The notes under the pieces were generated by a model, which saw only the letters and a program-made list of their open reading frames with translations, made no database searches and was not told the DNA's origin. Positions 1-5,488 of a stretch of 31,906 nucleotides of DNA are shown one piece after another; positions within the stretch are counted from its first letter, which is position 1, and each line of letters opens with the position of its first letter. The translations under genes were made by a program, and so were the position numbers. The DNA is from a virus. Location: positions 1 to 31,906 of IMG/VR virus record IMGVR_UViG_3300036770_000504. One strand, given 5' to 3'.

Positions 1-147
1 CATCATGAATCTTGAGGCGTACAAATGCTCTTGCTCTCCTGGCCCCATCTCATGGCGGATTTTAATGTACGGATCTACAATTACCGCTTTAACATCTTTC
101 TCCCAAACTAGGTACTCAAAAACGCTTTCAATCTGCTCAATTCTAAA
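1..147. repeat. Terminal direct repeat, left copy (matches 31760-31906)
   Basis: Positions 25-147 are identical to 31784-31906 (123 bp). Positions 1-24 match 31760-31783 except at 7, 19, 22 and 24. All four differences fall in helicase codons and leave the amino acids unchanged (Phe, Tyr, and a double change Leu TTG to CTT). The helicase frame runs through the junction, so this is contig-end overlap of a circular or permuted genome. The synonymous differences suggest that the two ends came from different strain variants. Confidence 0.9.
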
Positions 148-624
148 ATCTGGAGTTTTATCTTTCTCTGGGTAAACAAAATAAAATTTATCCTTTACCA
201 AGTCAAAAGCTGCTAGGTACTCCTCTTCGCTAACATCAAAGTTCTTGTAAGCTCTATCCGTACTTTTACCTAAAATCGTGTGAATAATATCATCAAAAAA
301 CTCATCTGGCGGATAATTCTCTGGAGAGAAAAACGCAAACTTCCATCCTTCGTTAATTGCCTTTAAAACGCAAAGAAAAATAAGAAACTGCGACTTACCT
401 TCGTTGTTGTAACCAGTCCAAAGGTTAAACTCTCCAGCCTTCCAACTCCACATCTTATTTTGTACTCCTCCGCTTGTGATGTTGTCGATATCTCTAACGT
501 ATGTCTTACTTCCAGCTTCTTTCCCTTTACGAAAGTTATTTAGCATCGAATCTCTTTGCCCGGCAAATGTCTTAATTGATGCCTCGCAAAAGTCTAAATC
601 AAAAATCTTATCTGGCCGTTTCAT
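1..624 (-). CDS. DnaB/Twinkle-like replicative helicase, N-terminal part (gene continues at 31759)
   Basis: Residues 1-208 of a 349-residue SF4 (RecA-fold) helicase. ATG lies at 624-622 and overlaps the TGA of the upstream gene as ATGA, which fixes the start. Visible motifs are Walker A GYNNEGKS (residues 71-78), SPENYP (100-105), which resembles the DnaB strand-2 motif, and Walker B VIVDP (181-185, Asp184). In this family the protein unwinds DNA as a hexamer at the phage fork. The chain is short, with no room for a large primase or DnaB N-terminal domain, so a separate primase or the host's is implied. The frame crosses position 1 and continues in frame at 31759 down to 31334. The genes just upstream (621-929 and 931-1584) are candidate loader and initiator. 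Identification as an SF4 ATPase is firm; helicase activity is inferred from family and context. Confidence 0.85.
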   Translation of the reverse strand, partial: MKRPDKIFDLDFCEASIKTFAGQRDSMLNNFRKGKEAGSKTYVRDIDNITSGGVQNKMWSWKAGEFNLWTGYNNEGKSQFLIFLCVLKAINEGWKFAFFSPENYPPDEFFDDIIHTILGKSTDRAYKNFDVSEEEYLAAFDLVKDKFYFVYPEKDKTPDFRIEQIESVFEYLVWEKDVKAVIVDPYIKIRHEMGPGEQEHLYASRFMM

Positions 625-929
625 TCAACAAAGTATTTATCAATATTATCTTTTAAGTCTTGGTAGCTACCTGATCTCTGAGCTACATCCTTAAACCATT
701 GCTTCTCAAATTGATTTCTTACCCTTATCTCATCTTGGAGTAGTAATTTAGTACCTTTTATCTCATAATCTTGCAAATTGATTAGATTGATATATTTTTT
801 TTGTAGAGCGAATAGCCTTTTAAGGTTTATCTCAATTAATGCCCAATTCTTAGTTTGCTGCGCTTGTACAATCATTGCCCAAATGTCTCTATTAAGCTCA
901 TTTAAGGCTTTCATATCTTTATTACCCAT
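621..929 (-). CDS. Small helical protein, candidate helicase loader
   Basis: A 102-residue protein I cannot assign to a named family. It is hydrophilic and predicted helical, rich in Lys, Gln, Leu and Asn, with no signal peptide, membrane segment or Cys cluster. Its ATG at 929 is one base after the stop of the DUF6291 gene, and its TGA overlaps the helicase ATG (ATGA), so the three genes should be co-translated. In many phages a small helical protein directly before the replicative helicase is the helicase loader or an accessory replication factor; that role is inferred from position only. A start at the internal Met6 is possible but would leave a longer gap upstream. Confidence 0.6.
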   Translation of the reverse strand: MGNKDMKALNELNRDIWAMIVQAQQTKNWALIEINLKRLFALQKKYINLINLQDYEIKGTKLLLQDEIRVRNQFEKQWFKDVAQRSGSYQDLKDNIDKYFVE

Positions 930-930
930 C

Positions 931-1584
931 TTACCACCAATTATCTTTTAAAGTTGATTTGTTGTACTTATTTGCATCTATTTCTGGTATTGGATTTCCT
1001 CTCTTTATCCAGTTAACAAAATGCTTTTTAGCATCCTCTTCACTTACTTTCAATTCTGCTTTTAGGAGTTGCTCTTGTCTAAATTCATTCAAGTGATTTC
1101 TTACTTGCTCAATACTTGCTTTATTCTTCATTGCAATACCTTCTAACCAGATATTACTTGTCCAGAGCTTTCTAAATATTTCGTTGTGAGTTTCCTCATT
1201 TACCTCCAAGTTTTCTACTGGCTCTCTATATATATCATTTACATTATCATTAACATTTACATTAACAGCTAGATTTGCTAGAGTTTGCTTAGCATTGCTA
1301 GGTTTTGCTAGATGATTTGTAGCATTGCTAGCTTTTGCTAGACCTCCTTTTTTACCAGCCTCTGATCTAACTTGTTTTTTATCTTCCCAAAGCTTTAAAT
1401 CTCTTTTAAGCTGGGTCTTAATTGGCAAGAAAGCCAATCGTATAAGCTTATCCTCTGTTTCTGGATTCTCATCGTTTACATAAGCATAAATATGCTTTAT
1501 CAATTTTCCAGCATCCTCATTGGATAACTCTTCAAAGACTTCTCTTTGGTCTGCATACAGTACAAATGATTTTTTCCCTTGCAT
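931..1584 (-). CDS. DUF6291-type replisome organiser-like protein
   Basis: A 217-residue protein. Residues 1-70 (starting MQGKKSFVLYADQREVFEEL, then AGKLIKHIYAYVND) match the N-terminal pattern of DUF6291 proteins, common in Bacteroidetes phages in the position of replication initiators. Residues 80-117 are a low-complexity linker with a 10-residue repeat (LAKASNATNH, LAKPSNAKQT) followed by Asn/Val repeats. Residues 125-217 are a helical C-terminal part ending in DNWW, in DnaD-like position. The frame can be extended to a TTG at 1602, but that would place the start inside the terminator stem, so ATG 1584 is preferred. The linker DNA is the putative origin, as in lambda O-type genes. It is followed by the possible loader and the helicase. 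The role as initiator is inferred from family and context. Confidence 0.75.
   Translation of the reverse strand: MQGKKSFVLYADQREVFEELSNEDAGKLIKHIYAYVNDENPETEDKLIRLAFLPIKTQLKRDLKLWEDKKQVRSEAGKKGGLAKASNATNHLAKPSNAKQTLANLAVNVNVNDNVNDIYREPVENLEVNEETHNEIFRKLWTSNIWLEGIAMKNKASIEQVRNHLNEFRQEQLLKAELKVSEEDAKKHFVNWIKRGNPIPEIDANKYNKSTLKDNWW
1228..1341. other. Putative replication origin: 10-bp-phased iterons beside an A/T-rich stretch
   Basis: The plus strand carries TTGCTAG at 1275, 1295, 1305, 1325 and 1335, with degenerate copies at 1285 (TTGCTTAG) and near 1315 (TTTGTAG). The spacing is 10 bp, one helical turn. The blocks 1291-1312 and 1321-1342 match at 21 of 22 positions. Because 10 is not a multiple of 3, the motif is read in all three codon phases, which points to selection on DNA rather than protein. 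Adjacent 1228-1266 is almost pure A/T with repeated ACATTA units and could be an unwinding element. The array lies in the linker of the DUF6291 gene, as the lambda origin lies in gene O. Function is inferred. Confidence 0.55.
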
Positions 1585-1625
1585 AAAATAAAAAAGCCCC
1601 AAACGTGTCGCAGTCGTCGGGGCTT
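1585..1625 (-). terminator. Intrinsic terminator-like hairpin just before the DUF6291 gene
   Basis: On the minus strand the stem is AAGCCCC (1625-1619) and GGGGCTT (1600-1594), with an 18-nt loop, followed by TTTTATTTTA up to the ATG at 1584. It has the shape of a rho-independent terminator, but it lies inside an operon immediately upstream of a replication gene, which suggests attenuation rather than operon end. The loop contains CTGCGAC, complementary to the loop of the hairpin at 1641-1678. Confidence 0.6.
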
Positions 1626-1640
1626 GGTTGGTTTACACCT

Positions 1641-1678
1641 ATGAAACATCCAAGGCTGCGACCTCTCAAATGTTTCAT
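1641..1678 (-). promoter_or_regulatory. Upstream leader hairpin with loop complementary to the terminator loop
   Basis: On the minus strand ATGAAACAT (1678-1670) pairs perfectly with ATGTTTCAT (1649-1641) around a 20-nt loop. The loop contains GTCGCAG (1662-1656), the exact complement of CTGCGAC (1613-1607) in the loop of the downstream terminator hairpin. A kissing-loop or a competing antiterminator pairing is possible. The region 1585-1707 contains no convincing gene. Confidence 0.5.
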
Positions 1679-1707
1679 TTCAATACATAAAGATAACTCT
1701 TTTTGAA

Positions 1708-1857
1708 TTATCCTACCAAATTACGCTTCTTTAGATGAAAATAAATACAAGCATAAGAAGCTCCTAATTCTATAGCAATTACCTTGGTTGGAGTTCGGTC
1801 TTGCCACATTTCAAAGATTAACTCTTTTTCGTATTCGGTTAAATTCCTTCTTCTCAT
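1708..1857 (-). CDS. 49-residue helix-turn-helix protein
   Basis: A short gene found by reading the overlap: its ATG (1857-1855) overlaps the upstream TGA as ATGA, and it ends at TAA 1710-1708. The protein starts MRRRNLTEYEKELIFEMW and continues with a helix-turn-helix-like segment (TPTKVIAIELGASYACIYFH, residues 23-42) in which VIAIELG and ASYACIYFHL form the two helices. It is almost entirely a DNA-binding module, like a minimal resolvase- or GntR-type HTH. It is probably a regulator of the early operon. It lies directly upstream of the two-hairpin leader of the DUF6291 gene, but no target can be read from sequence. Confidence 0.65.
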   Translation of the reverse strand: MRRRNLTEYEKELIFEMWQDRTPTKVIAIELGASYACIYFHLKKRNLVG

Positions 1858-2063
1858 TTTTTCAAGAAATAACGTGCAACTCTCTTTCCATTTTCTAGCG
1901 TAACCATGTCGGTAACTACGTTTAAGCTCTGGTCTCTTAGATCTGCAATCCTAGCGGCTAGCCTAAAGCATCCAAATTGATTTAAAGCTTCTAGCTGGGT
2001 AATAGAATATCCATTCAATAACCAGCCTTTAATTAGCGCATTTTGTGAATCTGTAGCTTTCAT
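1854..2063 (-). CDS. HTH_39-like winged-helix small protein
   Basis: A 69-residue protein. Residues 5-50 (SQNALIKGWLLNGYSITQLEALNQFGCFRLAARIADLRDQ) have the pattern of the phage helix-turn-helix family PF14090: QN...I..WL..G..IT.LEAL..FG..RLAARI.DLR. The remainder (NGKRVARYFL) would form the wing. Proteins of this family are small DNA-binding proteins common in phage early regions. ATG overlaps the upstream stop (2060-2063) and its TGA overlaps the next start (1857). The family assignment is from memory of the motif; the regulated site is unknown. Confidence 0.7.
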   Translation of the reverse strand: MKATDSQNALIKGWLLNGYSITQLEALNQFGCFRLAARIADLRDQSLNVVTDMVTLENGKRVARYFLKK

Positions 2064-2347
2064 ATATCAGCAATTTTTTCGATTAGATATTTAGTTTCAA
2101 AATAAACCGCCCAAAACTCTTCCTCTGTAATTTCAGTCCATTTGTGAGACTCAAACCAGTAGAGGATTCTGTTAGGCTTTAGCTTGATCTCTGGGTAAAG
2201 CTGAATATCAAAGTCATCTTTGCTGACATGGAGATGCAAATCCTCATTTATGACCTTAATAAAATTTAGGTCTCCGACTTTAAAGTACTGCGGCAATTCA
2301 ATTTCCGCACTAACAACCTGAGTTGTCTTAATCTTAAAATTTTCCAT
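2060..2347 (-). CDS. Hypothetical early protein (95 aa)
   Basis: I do not recognise a family. The protein is acidic, mixed alpha/beta, rich in aromatic and charged residues, and ends EEEFWAVYFETKYLIEKIADI; there is no membrane segment or Cys motif. The ATG at 2347 is preceded by AAACACACCT, the same leader found before the genes at 2609 and 4329, which supports this start. Its TGA overlaps the next ATG at 2063. It is part of the continuous early operon with recombination and replication genes. Confidence 0.65.
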   Translation of the reverse strand: MENFKIKTTQVVSAEIELPQYFKVGDLNFIKVINEDLHLHVSKDDFDIQLYPEIKLKPNRILYWFESHKWTEITEEEFWAVYFETKYLIEKIADI

Positions 2348-2367
2348 AGGTGTGTTTAGTTAAAAGG

Positions 2368-2457
2368 TTAAAGTAATTTTAGGCCAAGCATATAACCCAG
2401 CGCAAAGAATGGCGACATAGCCACAATAAAGTAAATAATTTTTCCAAGTGTTTTCAT
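2368..2457 (-). CDS. 29-residue membrane peptide
   Basis: A very short gene whose ATG (2457-2455) overlaps the TGA of the upstream gene (ATGA). The product is MKTLGKIIYFIVAMSPFFAL followed by GYMLGLKLL. Nearly the whole peptide is a single hydrophobic segment (about residues 7-27) with a basic N-terminus, as in small phage membrane toxins or host-modifying peptides. Its start is preceded by TACCT, like neighbouring genes. No function can be assigned. The coupling, and the coding fit of an otherwise empty 106-bp gap, are the evidence that it is real. Confidence 0.5.
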   Translation of the reverse strand: MKTLGKIIYFIVAMSPFFALGYMLGLKLL

Positions 2458-2609
2458 AGGTACATTTTATAAAAGTCCATCATTTTTTTAGCGGTTGACC
2501 AGTCAATCGAACCAATTACCGACTCAGCGGAATAGAAGTCGTACATATACTTAGCGCCTTCTTTTGTAATTGGCCCATATTTAGGGCCGAATTGAGTTAC
2601 TTTTTCCAT
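2454..2609 (-). CDS. Hypothetical early protein (51 aa)
   Basis: A longer frame exists to 2660, but it begins with a non-ATG codon and would bury the AAACAAACACCT leader that precedes the ATG at 2609, so the 51-residue version starting MEKVTQFGPKYGPITKEG is preferred. The protein is soluble and aromatic-rich, with YMYDFYSAESVIGSIDWSTA in the middle, and matches no family I know. Its stop overlaps the start of the 29-residue membrane peptide, so the two are probably translated together. Confidence 0.55.
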   Translation of the reverse strand: MEKVTQFGPKYGPITKEGAKYMYDFYSAESVIGSIDWSTAKKMMDFYKMYL

Positions 2610-2665
2610 AGGTGTTTGTTTAAATGTTTCGAAATATCTAAATAATCTAATTAATAACAAAGATT

Positions 2666-2980
2666 TTATACCTTTTTTTCAATCATGTTTTTGGATTCTG
2701 CTACATCGATTAGCTTTTTAACCTTGCGAAACTCCAGATTCTGATCCTCTGCGATTTCTCTAATTTCGTAACCGTAGGTAAACAAAGTTAAAATTCTGCT
2801 TATCTGCTGGTCGCTTAGAATCTGGAATATATTCTCATCCATTAATTTTCGTGGGTAAATCTCGTGTAGCTTCATCTTAGTGTAAAGCAAATAGCCAACC
2901 TTTTGATCGTCCAATCCAAGTACTTTAGCAATCTTTTTTCTAGTAAATCCTTTCAAATAAAGATCCTTTACTTTCTGCAT
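2666..2980 (-). CDS. Tandem helix-turn-helix protein
   Basis: A 104-residue protein with two helix-turn-helix-like segments of similar design. Residues 6-32 (LYLKGFTRKKIAKVLGLDDQ) have the arrangement ..LY.KG.T.K.IAK.LGL...KVG.LL. Residues about 66-92 (LFTYGYEIREIAEDQNLEF) have LF.YGYE.REIAE...LE..KVKKLI. This resembles sigma-70 region 4-like or Trp-repressor-like HTH pairs. I chose ATG 2980 because it overlaps the TAA of the preceding gene (TAATG); starts at 2998 or 3010 would overlap that gene further. It is probably a transcription regulator of the early operon. Confidence 0.65.
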   Translation of the reverse strand: MQKVKDLYLKGFTRKKIAKVLGLDDQKVGYLLYTKMKLHEIYPRKLMDENIFQILSDQQISRILTLFTYGYEIREIAEDQNLEFRKVKKLIDVAESKNMIEKKV

Positions 2981-3117
2981 TATCTCGCAAGTTTCCATAG
3001 TCTCAACCAAGTTTCGTTAAAAGGTAATTTTTCTTTATCGTATGTGGAGGCTACACCTTTTGGCGCTAGATCTCCAGGTCGTTGAATAAATTTTCCTAGG
3101 TATAAATGAGGTTTCAT
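2980..3117 (-). CDS. Hypothetical 45-residue protein
   Basis: The ATG (3117-3115) overlaps the TGA of the upstream Cys-rich gene, and TAA overlaps the next ATG (TAATG at 2982-2978). The protein starts MKPHLYLGKFIQRPGDLAPK and ends NETWLRLWKLAR. It has no membrane segment, Cys motif or recognisable domain. Support comes from perfect coupling at both ends in a region that would otherwise be a 100-bp gap. Confidence 0.5.
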   Translation of the reverse strand: MKPHLYLGKFIQRPGDLAPKGVASTYDKEKLPFNETWLRLWKLAR

Positions 3118-3305
3118 TTTAGTATTTCTTTTAGTTGATTATAAATTGATTCTGCGGTTTTTCCCCAATACATCTCACATTTACCATCCTTAATCGGAGG
3201 CTCAATAAAGTAATATTGGTACTCGCTTGGCTTGGCCGTGTAGCGGTAACACGTTTCTTTCTGAGGGCAATTTGTCCCTTGGCACATCGTAATATCAGGA
3301 CTCAT
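3114..3305 (-). CDS. Cys-rich small protein, paralogue of the gene at 21420
   Basis: A 63-residue protein with Cys8, Cys13, Cys19 and Cys43 (C-x4-C-x5-C then a fourth Cys), likely one metal-binding site. After the third Cys comes YRYTAKP, then YYFIEPP and GKCEMYWG. The protein at 21420-21596 shows the same order: three Cys with identical spacing, ERYLTKP, YFEKEP, and a later C-P-M. The two therefore look like duplicates or separately acquired relatives. The ATG overlaps the Gp157 stop (ATGA). Function is unknown; a zinc-knuckle adaptor or nucleic-acid-binding role is only a guess. Confidence 0.65.
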   Translation of the reverse strand: MSPDITMCQGTNCPQKETCYRYTAKPSEYQYYFIEPPIKDGKCEMYWGKTAESIYNQLKEILK

Positions 3306-3787
3306 TTTATTTGTAGGTTAAAGTTTTCTATTAGTCTTGCTCCTATTACATTTTCTCCTCTTTTAATAGCTTCTTTAATTGCTACTTTATCAGCGGTTAC
3401 CACGTTTTTAACATTCAAGAAAGCGCCTGGCAATGCTTCTACAATATCAACCTCCACCGATTCGCTACGGCGCAAAGAGAGCTTAAATAAGGGACTTTCT
3501 ATCTTGTCTATATTACTTACCAACATTGCCTCTCTAACGGCATCCTTGAGCCTTGTAATGGCTCGATCCTTGCTTTCCTTCATTGCCTTCAACCGCTTTA
3601 TTTCCGTGTCAATTGCATCCGCATCGCTCTGGATGTTTGCAATTACCTTGGCATAGCTGCCAGCCTTTACCTGGAGTTGCTCTTGGTTAATTACCAGCAA
3701 TTGCTCCAATTCTGGAGTAAACTCTTCGGTTTCAAGTAGAGAGGCTAACTCTAGCGCCTCTCTTGTTATCTCATATAAATTTGCCAT
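3302..3787 (-). CDS. Siphovirus Gp157-family protein
   Basis: A 161-residue protein with the Gp157 family pattern: an N-terminal helical region, a central coiled coil (residues about 45-100, with DADAIDTEIKRLKAMKESKD) and a C-terminal beta part (SPLFKLSLRRSESVEV and LPGAFLNVK). In Streptococcus phages Gp157 has been linked to protection from host nucleases or resistance, but its mechanism is not settled. It follows the ERF recombinase with a TAATG overlap at 3787. That pairing with single-strand annealing proteins is typical and suggests a role in DNA recombination or protection. Confidence 0.8.
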   Translation of the reverse strand: MANLYEITREALELASLLETEEFTPELEQLLVINQEQLQVKAGSYAKVIANIQSDADAIDTEIKRLKAMKESKDRAITRLKDAVREAMLVSNIDKIESPLFKLSLRRSESVEVDIVEALPGAFLNVKNVVTADKVAIKEAIKRGENVIGARLIENFNLQIK

Positions 3788-4329
3788 TATACTAATCCGT
3801 TTAAAATTTCGTTTTGATCCTTGTTAAAATTGTATTTCGCCATAGCTTCTAAAGCTTGCTTTCTCTGTGCATCCGTGCCGTTTAAATACCGTACAATGTA
3901 AGCGAACTGCTCCTCCGTTGGAGCTACTTTTACTGGAGCCTTTGGAGTATGGTCGTTACTTGCATCTGGATCTAAATGGCTATCGTCTATTAGGAGTAGG
4001 CCTGATAAAGCATATTTACGAGCATAGCTCGAGGAGCTACCAAAGGACTGAGCTACGTCCATACCTTTGCGATTGATGTCTATGCCAGCTTGCGCCGTTA
4101 CTGCTCTACCTTCCATATCTTTCTGGATGCTTACGGTTGACTCAATAAACACAAGTCCGCCAACCTCTTTTACCTCATCCTCAATGATTAAGGTACATTC
4201 GTATTTCAATAATAAAGGCTTCAATGCCTCCAGGATATCCTCGCAAGATCTGTATTTGTACTTGCCAAAGGCATTAAACTGGTTTTTAGGAGCTTTTAAC
4301 TCCGCTTGGATTTGGATTAACTCTTTCAT
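3787..4329 (-). CDS. erf: ERF-family single-strand annealing protein
   Basis: A 180-residue protein with the hallmarks of the ERF superfamily: KNQFNAFGKYKYRSCEDILEA near residue 15-35, a beta region, and GSSSSYARKYALSGLLLIDD near residues 97-116. It would anneal complementary single strands during phage recombination and genome circularisation or repair. The C-terminal 40 residues after a Pro/Lys linker (HTPKAPVKVAPT) may mediate partner contacts. The ATG at 4329 is preceded by AAACAACACCT. It is followed by Gp157 (TAATG overlap), with RusA-like resolvase elsewhere in the same early transcription unit. Confidence 0.85.
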   Translation of the reverse strand: MKELIQIQAELKAPKNQFNAFGKYKYRSCEDILEALKPLLLKYECTLIIEDEVKEVGGLVFIESTVSIQKDMEGRAVTAQAGIDINRKGMDVAQSFGSSSSYARKYALSGLLLIDDSHLDPDASNDHTPKAPVKVAPTEEQFAYIVRYLNGTDAQRKQALEAMAKYNFNKDQNEILNGLV

Positions 4330-4343
4330 AGGTGTTGTTTAGT

Positions 4344-4598
4344 TTAATAATTTCTTTCAATTTCTAACTCCAACTGCATTAATAAAGATGGCGTTGGGAT
4401 AATTTCAGATTCGTCTTGAAAACAGGAAAAACTATGCGTATTTTCAATCTTTACCTCAATTTCTCCATAAGCTGGAGCAAACTCGCTCTCTTCATCGCCC
4501 CAGCTAGTAATGGAGTAATCGCCTTGCCAGATGTAAGTTTTGTCCTCATAGTCAAACATTATCTCCTGGTCGTAATAATTTTCTTGGTCGTAATTCAT
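4344..4598 (-). CDS. Hypothetical acidic protein, first gene of the early operon
   Basis: An 84-residue, strongly acidic protein: MNYDQENYYDQEIMFDYEDK at the N-terminus, many Glu and Ser, no membrane segment. I recognise no family. A strongly acidic first early protein could be a DNA mimic, but nothing else supports that. It is the first minus-strand gene after the divergent intergenic region at 4599-4743, so it is the promoter-proximal gene of the early operon. The ATG at 4598 follows a CACCTAAACAC leader. Confidence 0.6.
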   Translation of the reverse strand: MNYDQENYYDQEIMFDYEDKTYIWQGDYSITSWGDEESEFAPAYGEIEVKIENTHSFSCFQDESEIIPTPSLLMQLELEIERNY

Positions 4599-4631
4599 AA
4601 GATTTAGTAGTGTTTAGGTGAATAATTGATG

Positions 4632-4661
4632 CTAATTTATAAGGAATAAATTAAAAACAAA
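4632..4661 (-). promoter_or_regulatory. Candidate early promoter (Bacteroidetes type)
   Basis: On the minus strand TTTG (4661-4658) is followed after 18 nt by TAAATTAG (4639-4632), five of six specified positions of the TAnnTTTG -7 consensus. It lies about 35 bp upstream of the first early gene, inside the only divergent intergenic region (4599-4743). No equally good plus-strand element is visible; TAACTTGC near 4726 is a weaker candidate for the plus genes. Confidence 0.35.
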
Positions 4662-4743
4662 AGAATTACTAAAAATATTTCCAACACTTTGTCGCCTTTT
4701 GTCAACCAATAATCTTTTTTGGTTATAACTTGCAATAAAAAAA

Positions 4744-4992
4744 ATGGAGGAATCTGAAATTTTAAATCCGTTTGGTTTTGGCAACGCAACCAAAGTAATA
4801 GATGAAAACCGAAAGCCATCGGAATTTTGGCAAGAGTTTTCTGACTTACATGAGGTATTAGCGGAAAATGAGTTTTATGTACTTTTTGATGATGGCCTCC
4901 TAGTCAAAAAAGGTAGATCTAAATTTAGGACAAGCCAGTACATTAAAGGAGATAAATTCACCTCATTCCAAAAAGTTTATGCTAGAGTTTAA
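4744..4992 (+). CDS. Hypothetical plus-strand protein (82 aa)
   Basis: First of only two genes on the plus strand. The 82-residue product (MEESEILNPFGFGNATKVID at the start, DDGLLVKKGRSKFR later) has no recognised domain, no membrane segment and a slightly acidic, mixed composition. The ATG follows a long A-run (GCAATAAAAAAA), a typical SD-independent start. Its stop overlaps the next gene by 14 bp, so the two form an operon with the nucleotide-metabolism-like gene. A role linked to nucleotides or to divergent regulation is possible but unsupported. Confidence 0.6.
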   Translation: MEESEILNPFGFGNATKVIDENRKPSEFWQEFSDLHEVLAENEFYVLFDDGLLVKKGRSKFRTSQYIKGDKFTSFQKVYARV

Positions 4993-5341
4993 CGTTCAAG
5001 TTTCAGAGGTTTTAATCGAAATCAAAGAGTTGCTAATTAGCAAAAATCAAAAGTACGGTAACTCAGCTCTAGAGCCGCTTGGTGTTTTCAGTCAGTTGTC
5101 CGCAAAAGACGGACTACTCATTAGGATTGATGACAAGCTAAAGCGAATTAAAAACGGATCTTTAGATCGAGACGATGAGGATGTAATAAATGATTTAATC
5201 GGATACCTAGTTTTATTAAAAATTCATGCAAACCAGGAGAGCAATTTTGATGAGCTTGACGGCTCTCACAACTGGAAAAGCGTAAAGAATAAGCAAGAAA
5301 TGATAAGGTTATTTAAGGCCAATTTAAAGGATAGCCTATAA
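4979..5341 (+). CDS. Nmad1/MazG-like nucleotide enzyme
   Basis: A 120-residue, mostly helical protein with the pattern of the nucleotide modification associated domain 1 (DUF1599) and MazG-like all-alpha pyrophosphohydrolases: EIKELLISKNQKYGNSALEP, then GLLIRIDDKLKRIKNG, then DEDVINDLIGYLVLL. The Glu/Asp-rich helices would bind Mg and a nucleoside triphosphate. Family members hydrolyse or modify dNTPs, and in phages they may protect or adjust nucleotide pools. The ATG overlaps the upstream gene by 14 bp. The gene ends immediately before an inverted-repeat terminator. The dNTP substrate is not readable. Confidence 0.7.
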   Translation: MLEFNVQVSEVLIEIKELLISKNQKYGNSALEPLGVFSQLSAKDGLLIRIDDKLKRIKNGSLDRDDEDVINDLIGYLVLLKIHANQESNFDELDGSHNWKSVKNKQEMIRLFKANLKDSL

Positions 5342-5376
5342 ACGGTATTTTACAAAAGATGCCGTTTTTGTAAAAT
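5341..5376 (+). terminator. Inverted repeat after the plus-strand operon
   Basis: ATTTTACAAAA (5347-5357) and TTTTGTAAAAT (5366-5376) are perfect 11-bp arms around an 8-nt loop. An alternative stem, AACGG (5341-5345) with CCGTT (5362-5366), ends in T-rich sequence, so a plus-strand terminator is likely. The rest of the convergent gap to 5488 holds smaller inverted repeats: CGGAAA/TTTCCG near 5391-5403, GTTAC/GTAAC near 5420-5445, and AGGTTT (5458-5463) with AAACCT (5473-5478). It has no gene. The opposing minus-strand genes also end here. Confidence 0.5.
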
Positions 5377-5488
5377 ATCTTTAACATTATCGGAAATTTT
5401 CCGAATAACTTAGGTATCTGTTACAAAAAAATATAAAAACGTAACAATCAAACTCAGAGGTTTACAAAACGCAAACCTTTGTTAACTT

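Noticed and set aside
1268-1341. The repeat cluster as a CRISPR array
   Set aside because: Units are only 10 bp apart with no unique spacers, and lie inside a coding frame; no cas genes are present.
1585-1602. Longer DUF6291 protein starting at a TTG at 1602
   Set aside because: The start would fall inside the terminator stem; ATG 1584 gives the usual family N-terminus.
1641-1706. A 21-residue plus-strand reading frame preceded by ACACCT
   Set aside because: It lies over the leader hairpin and runs opposite to all neighbouring genes. The match to the start motif is explained by the inverted sequence, and there is no coding support.
3216-3656. 146-residue plus-strand reading frame
   Set aside because: It is the antisense shadow of the Cys-rich and Gp157 genes, which have clear family motifs and coupling.
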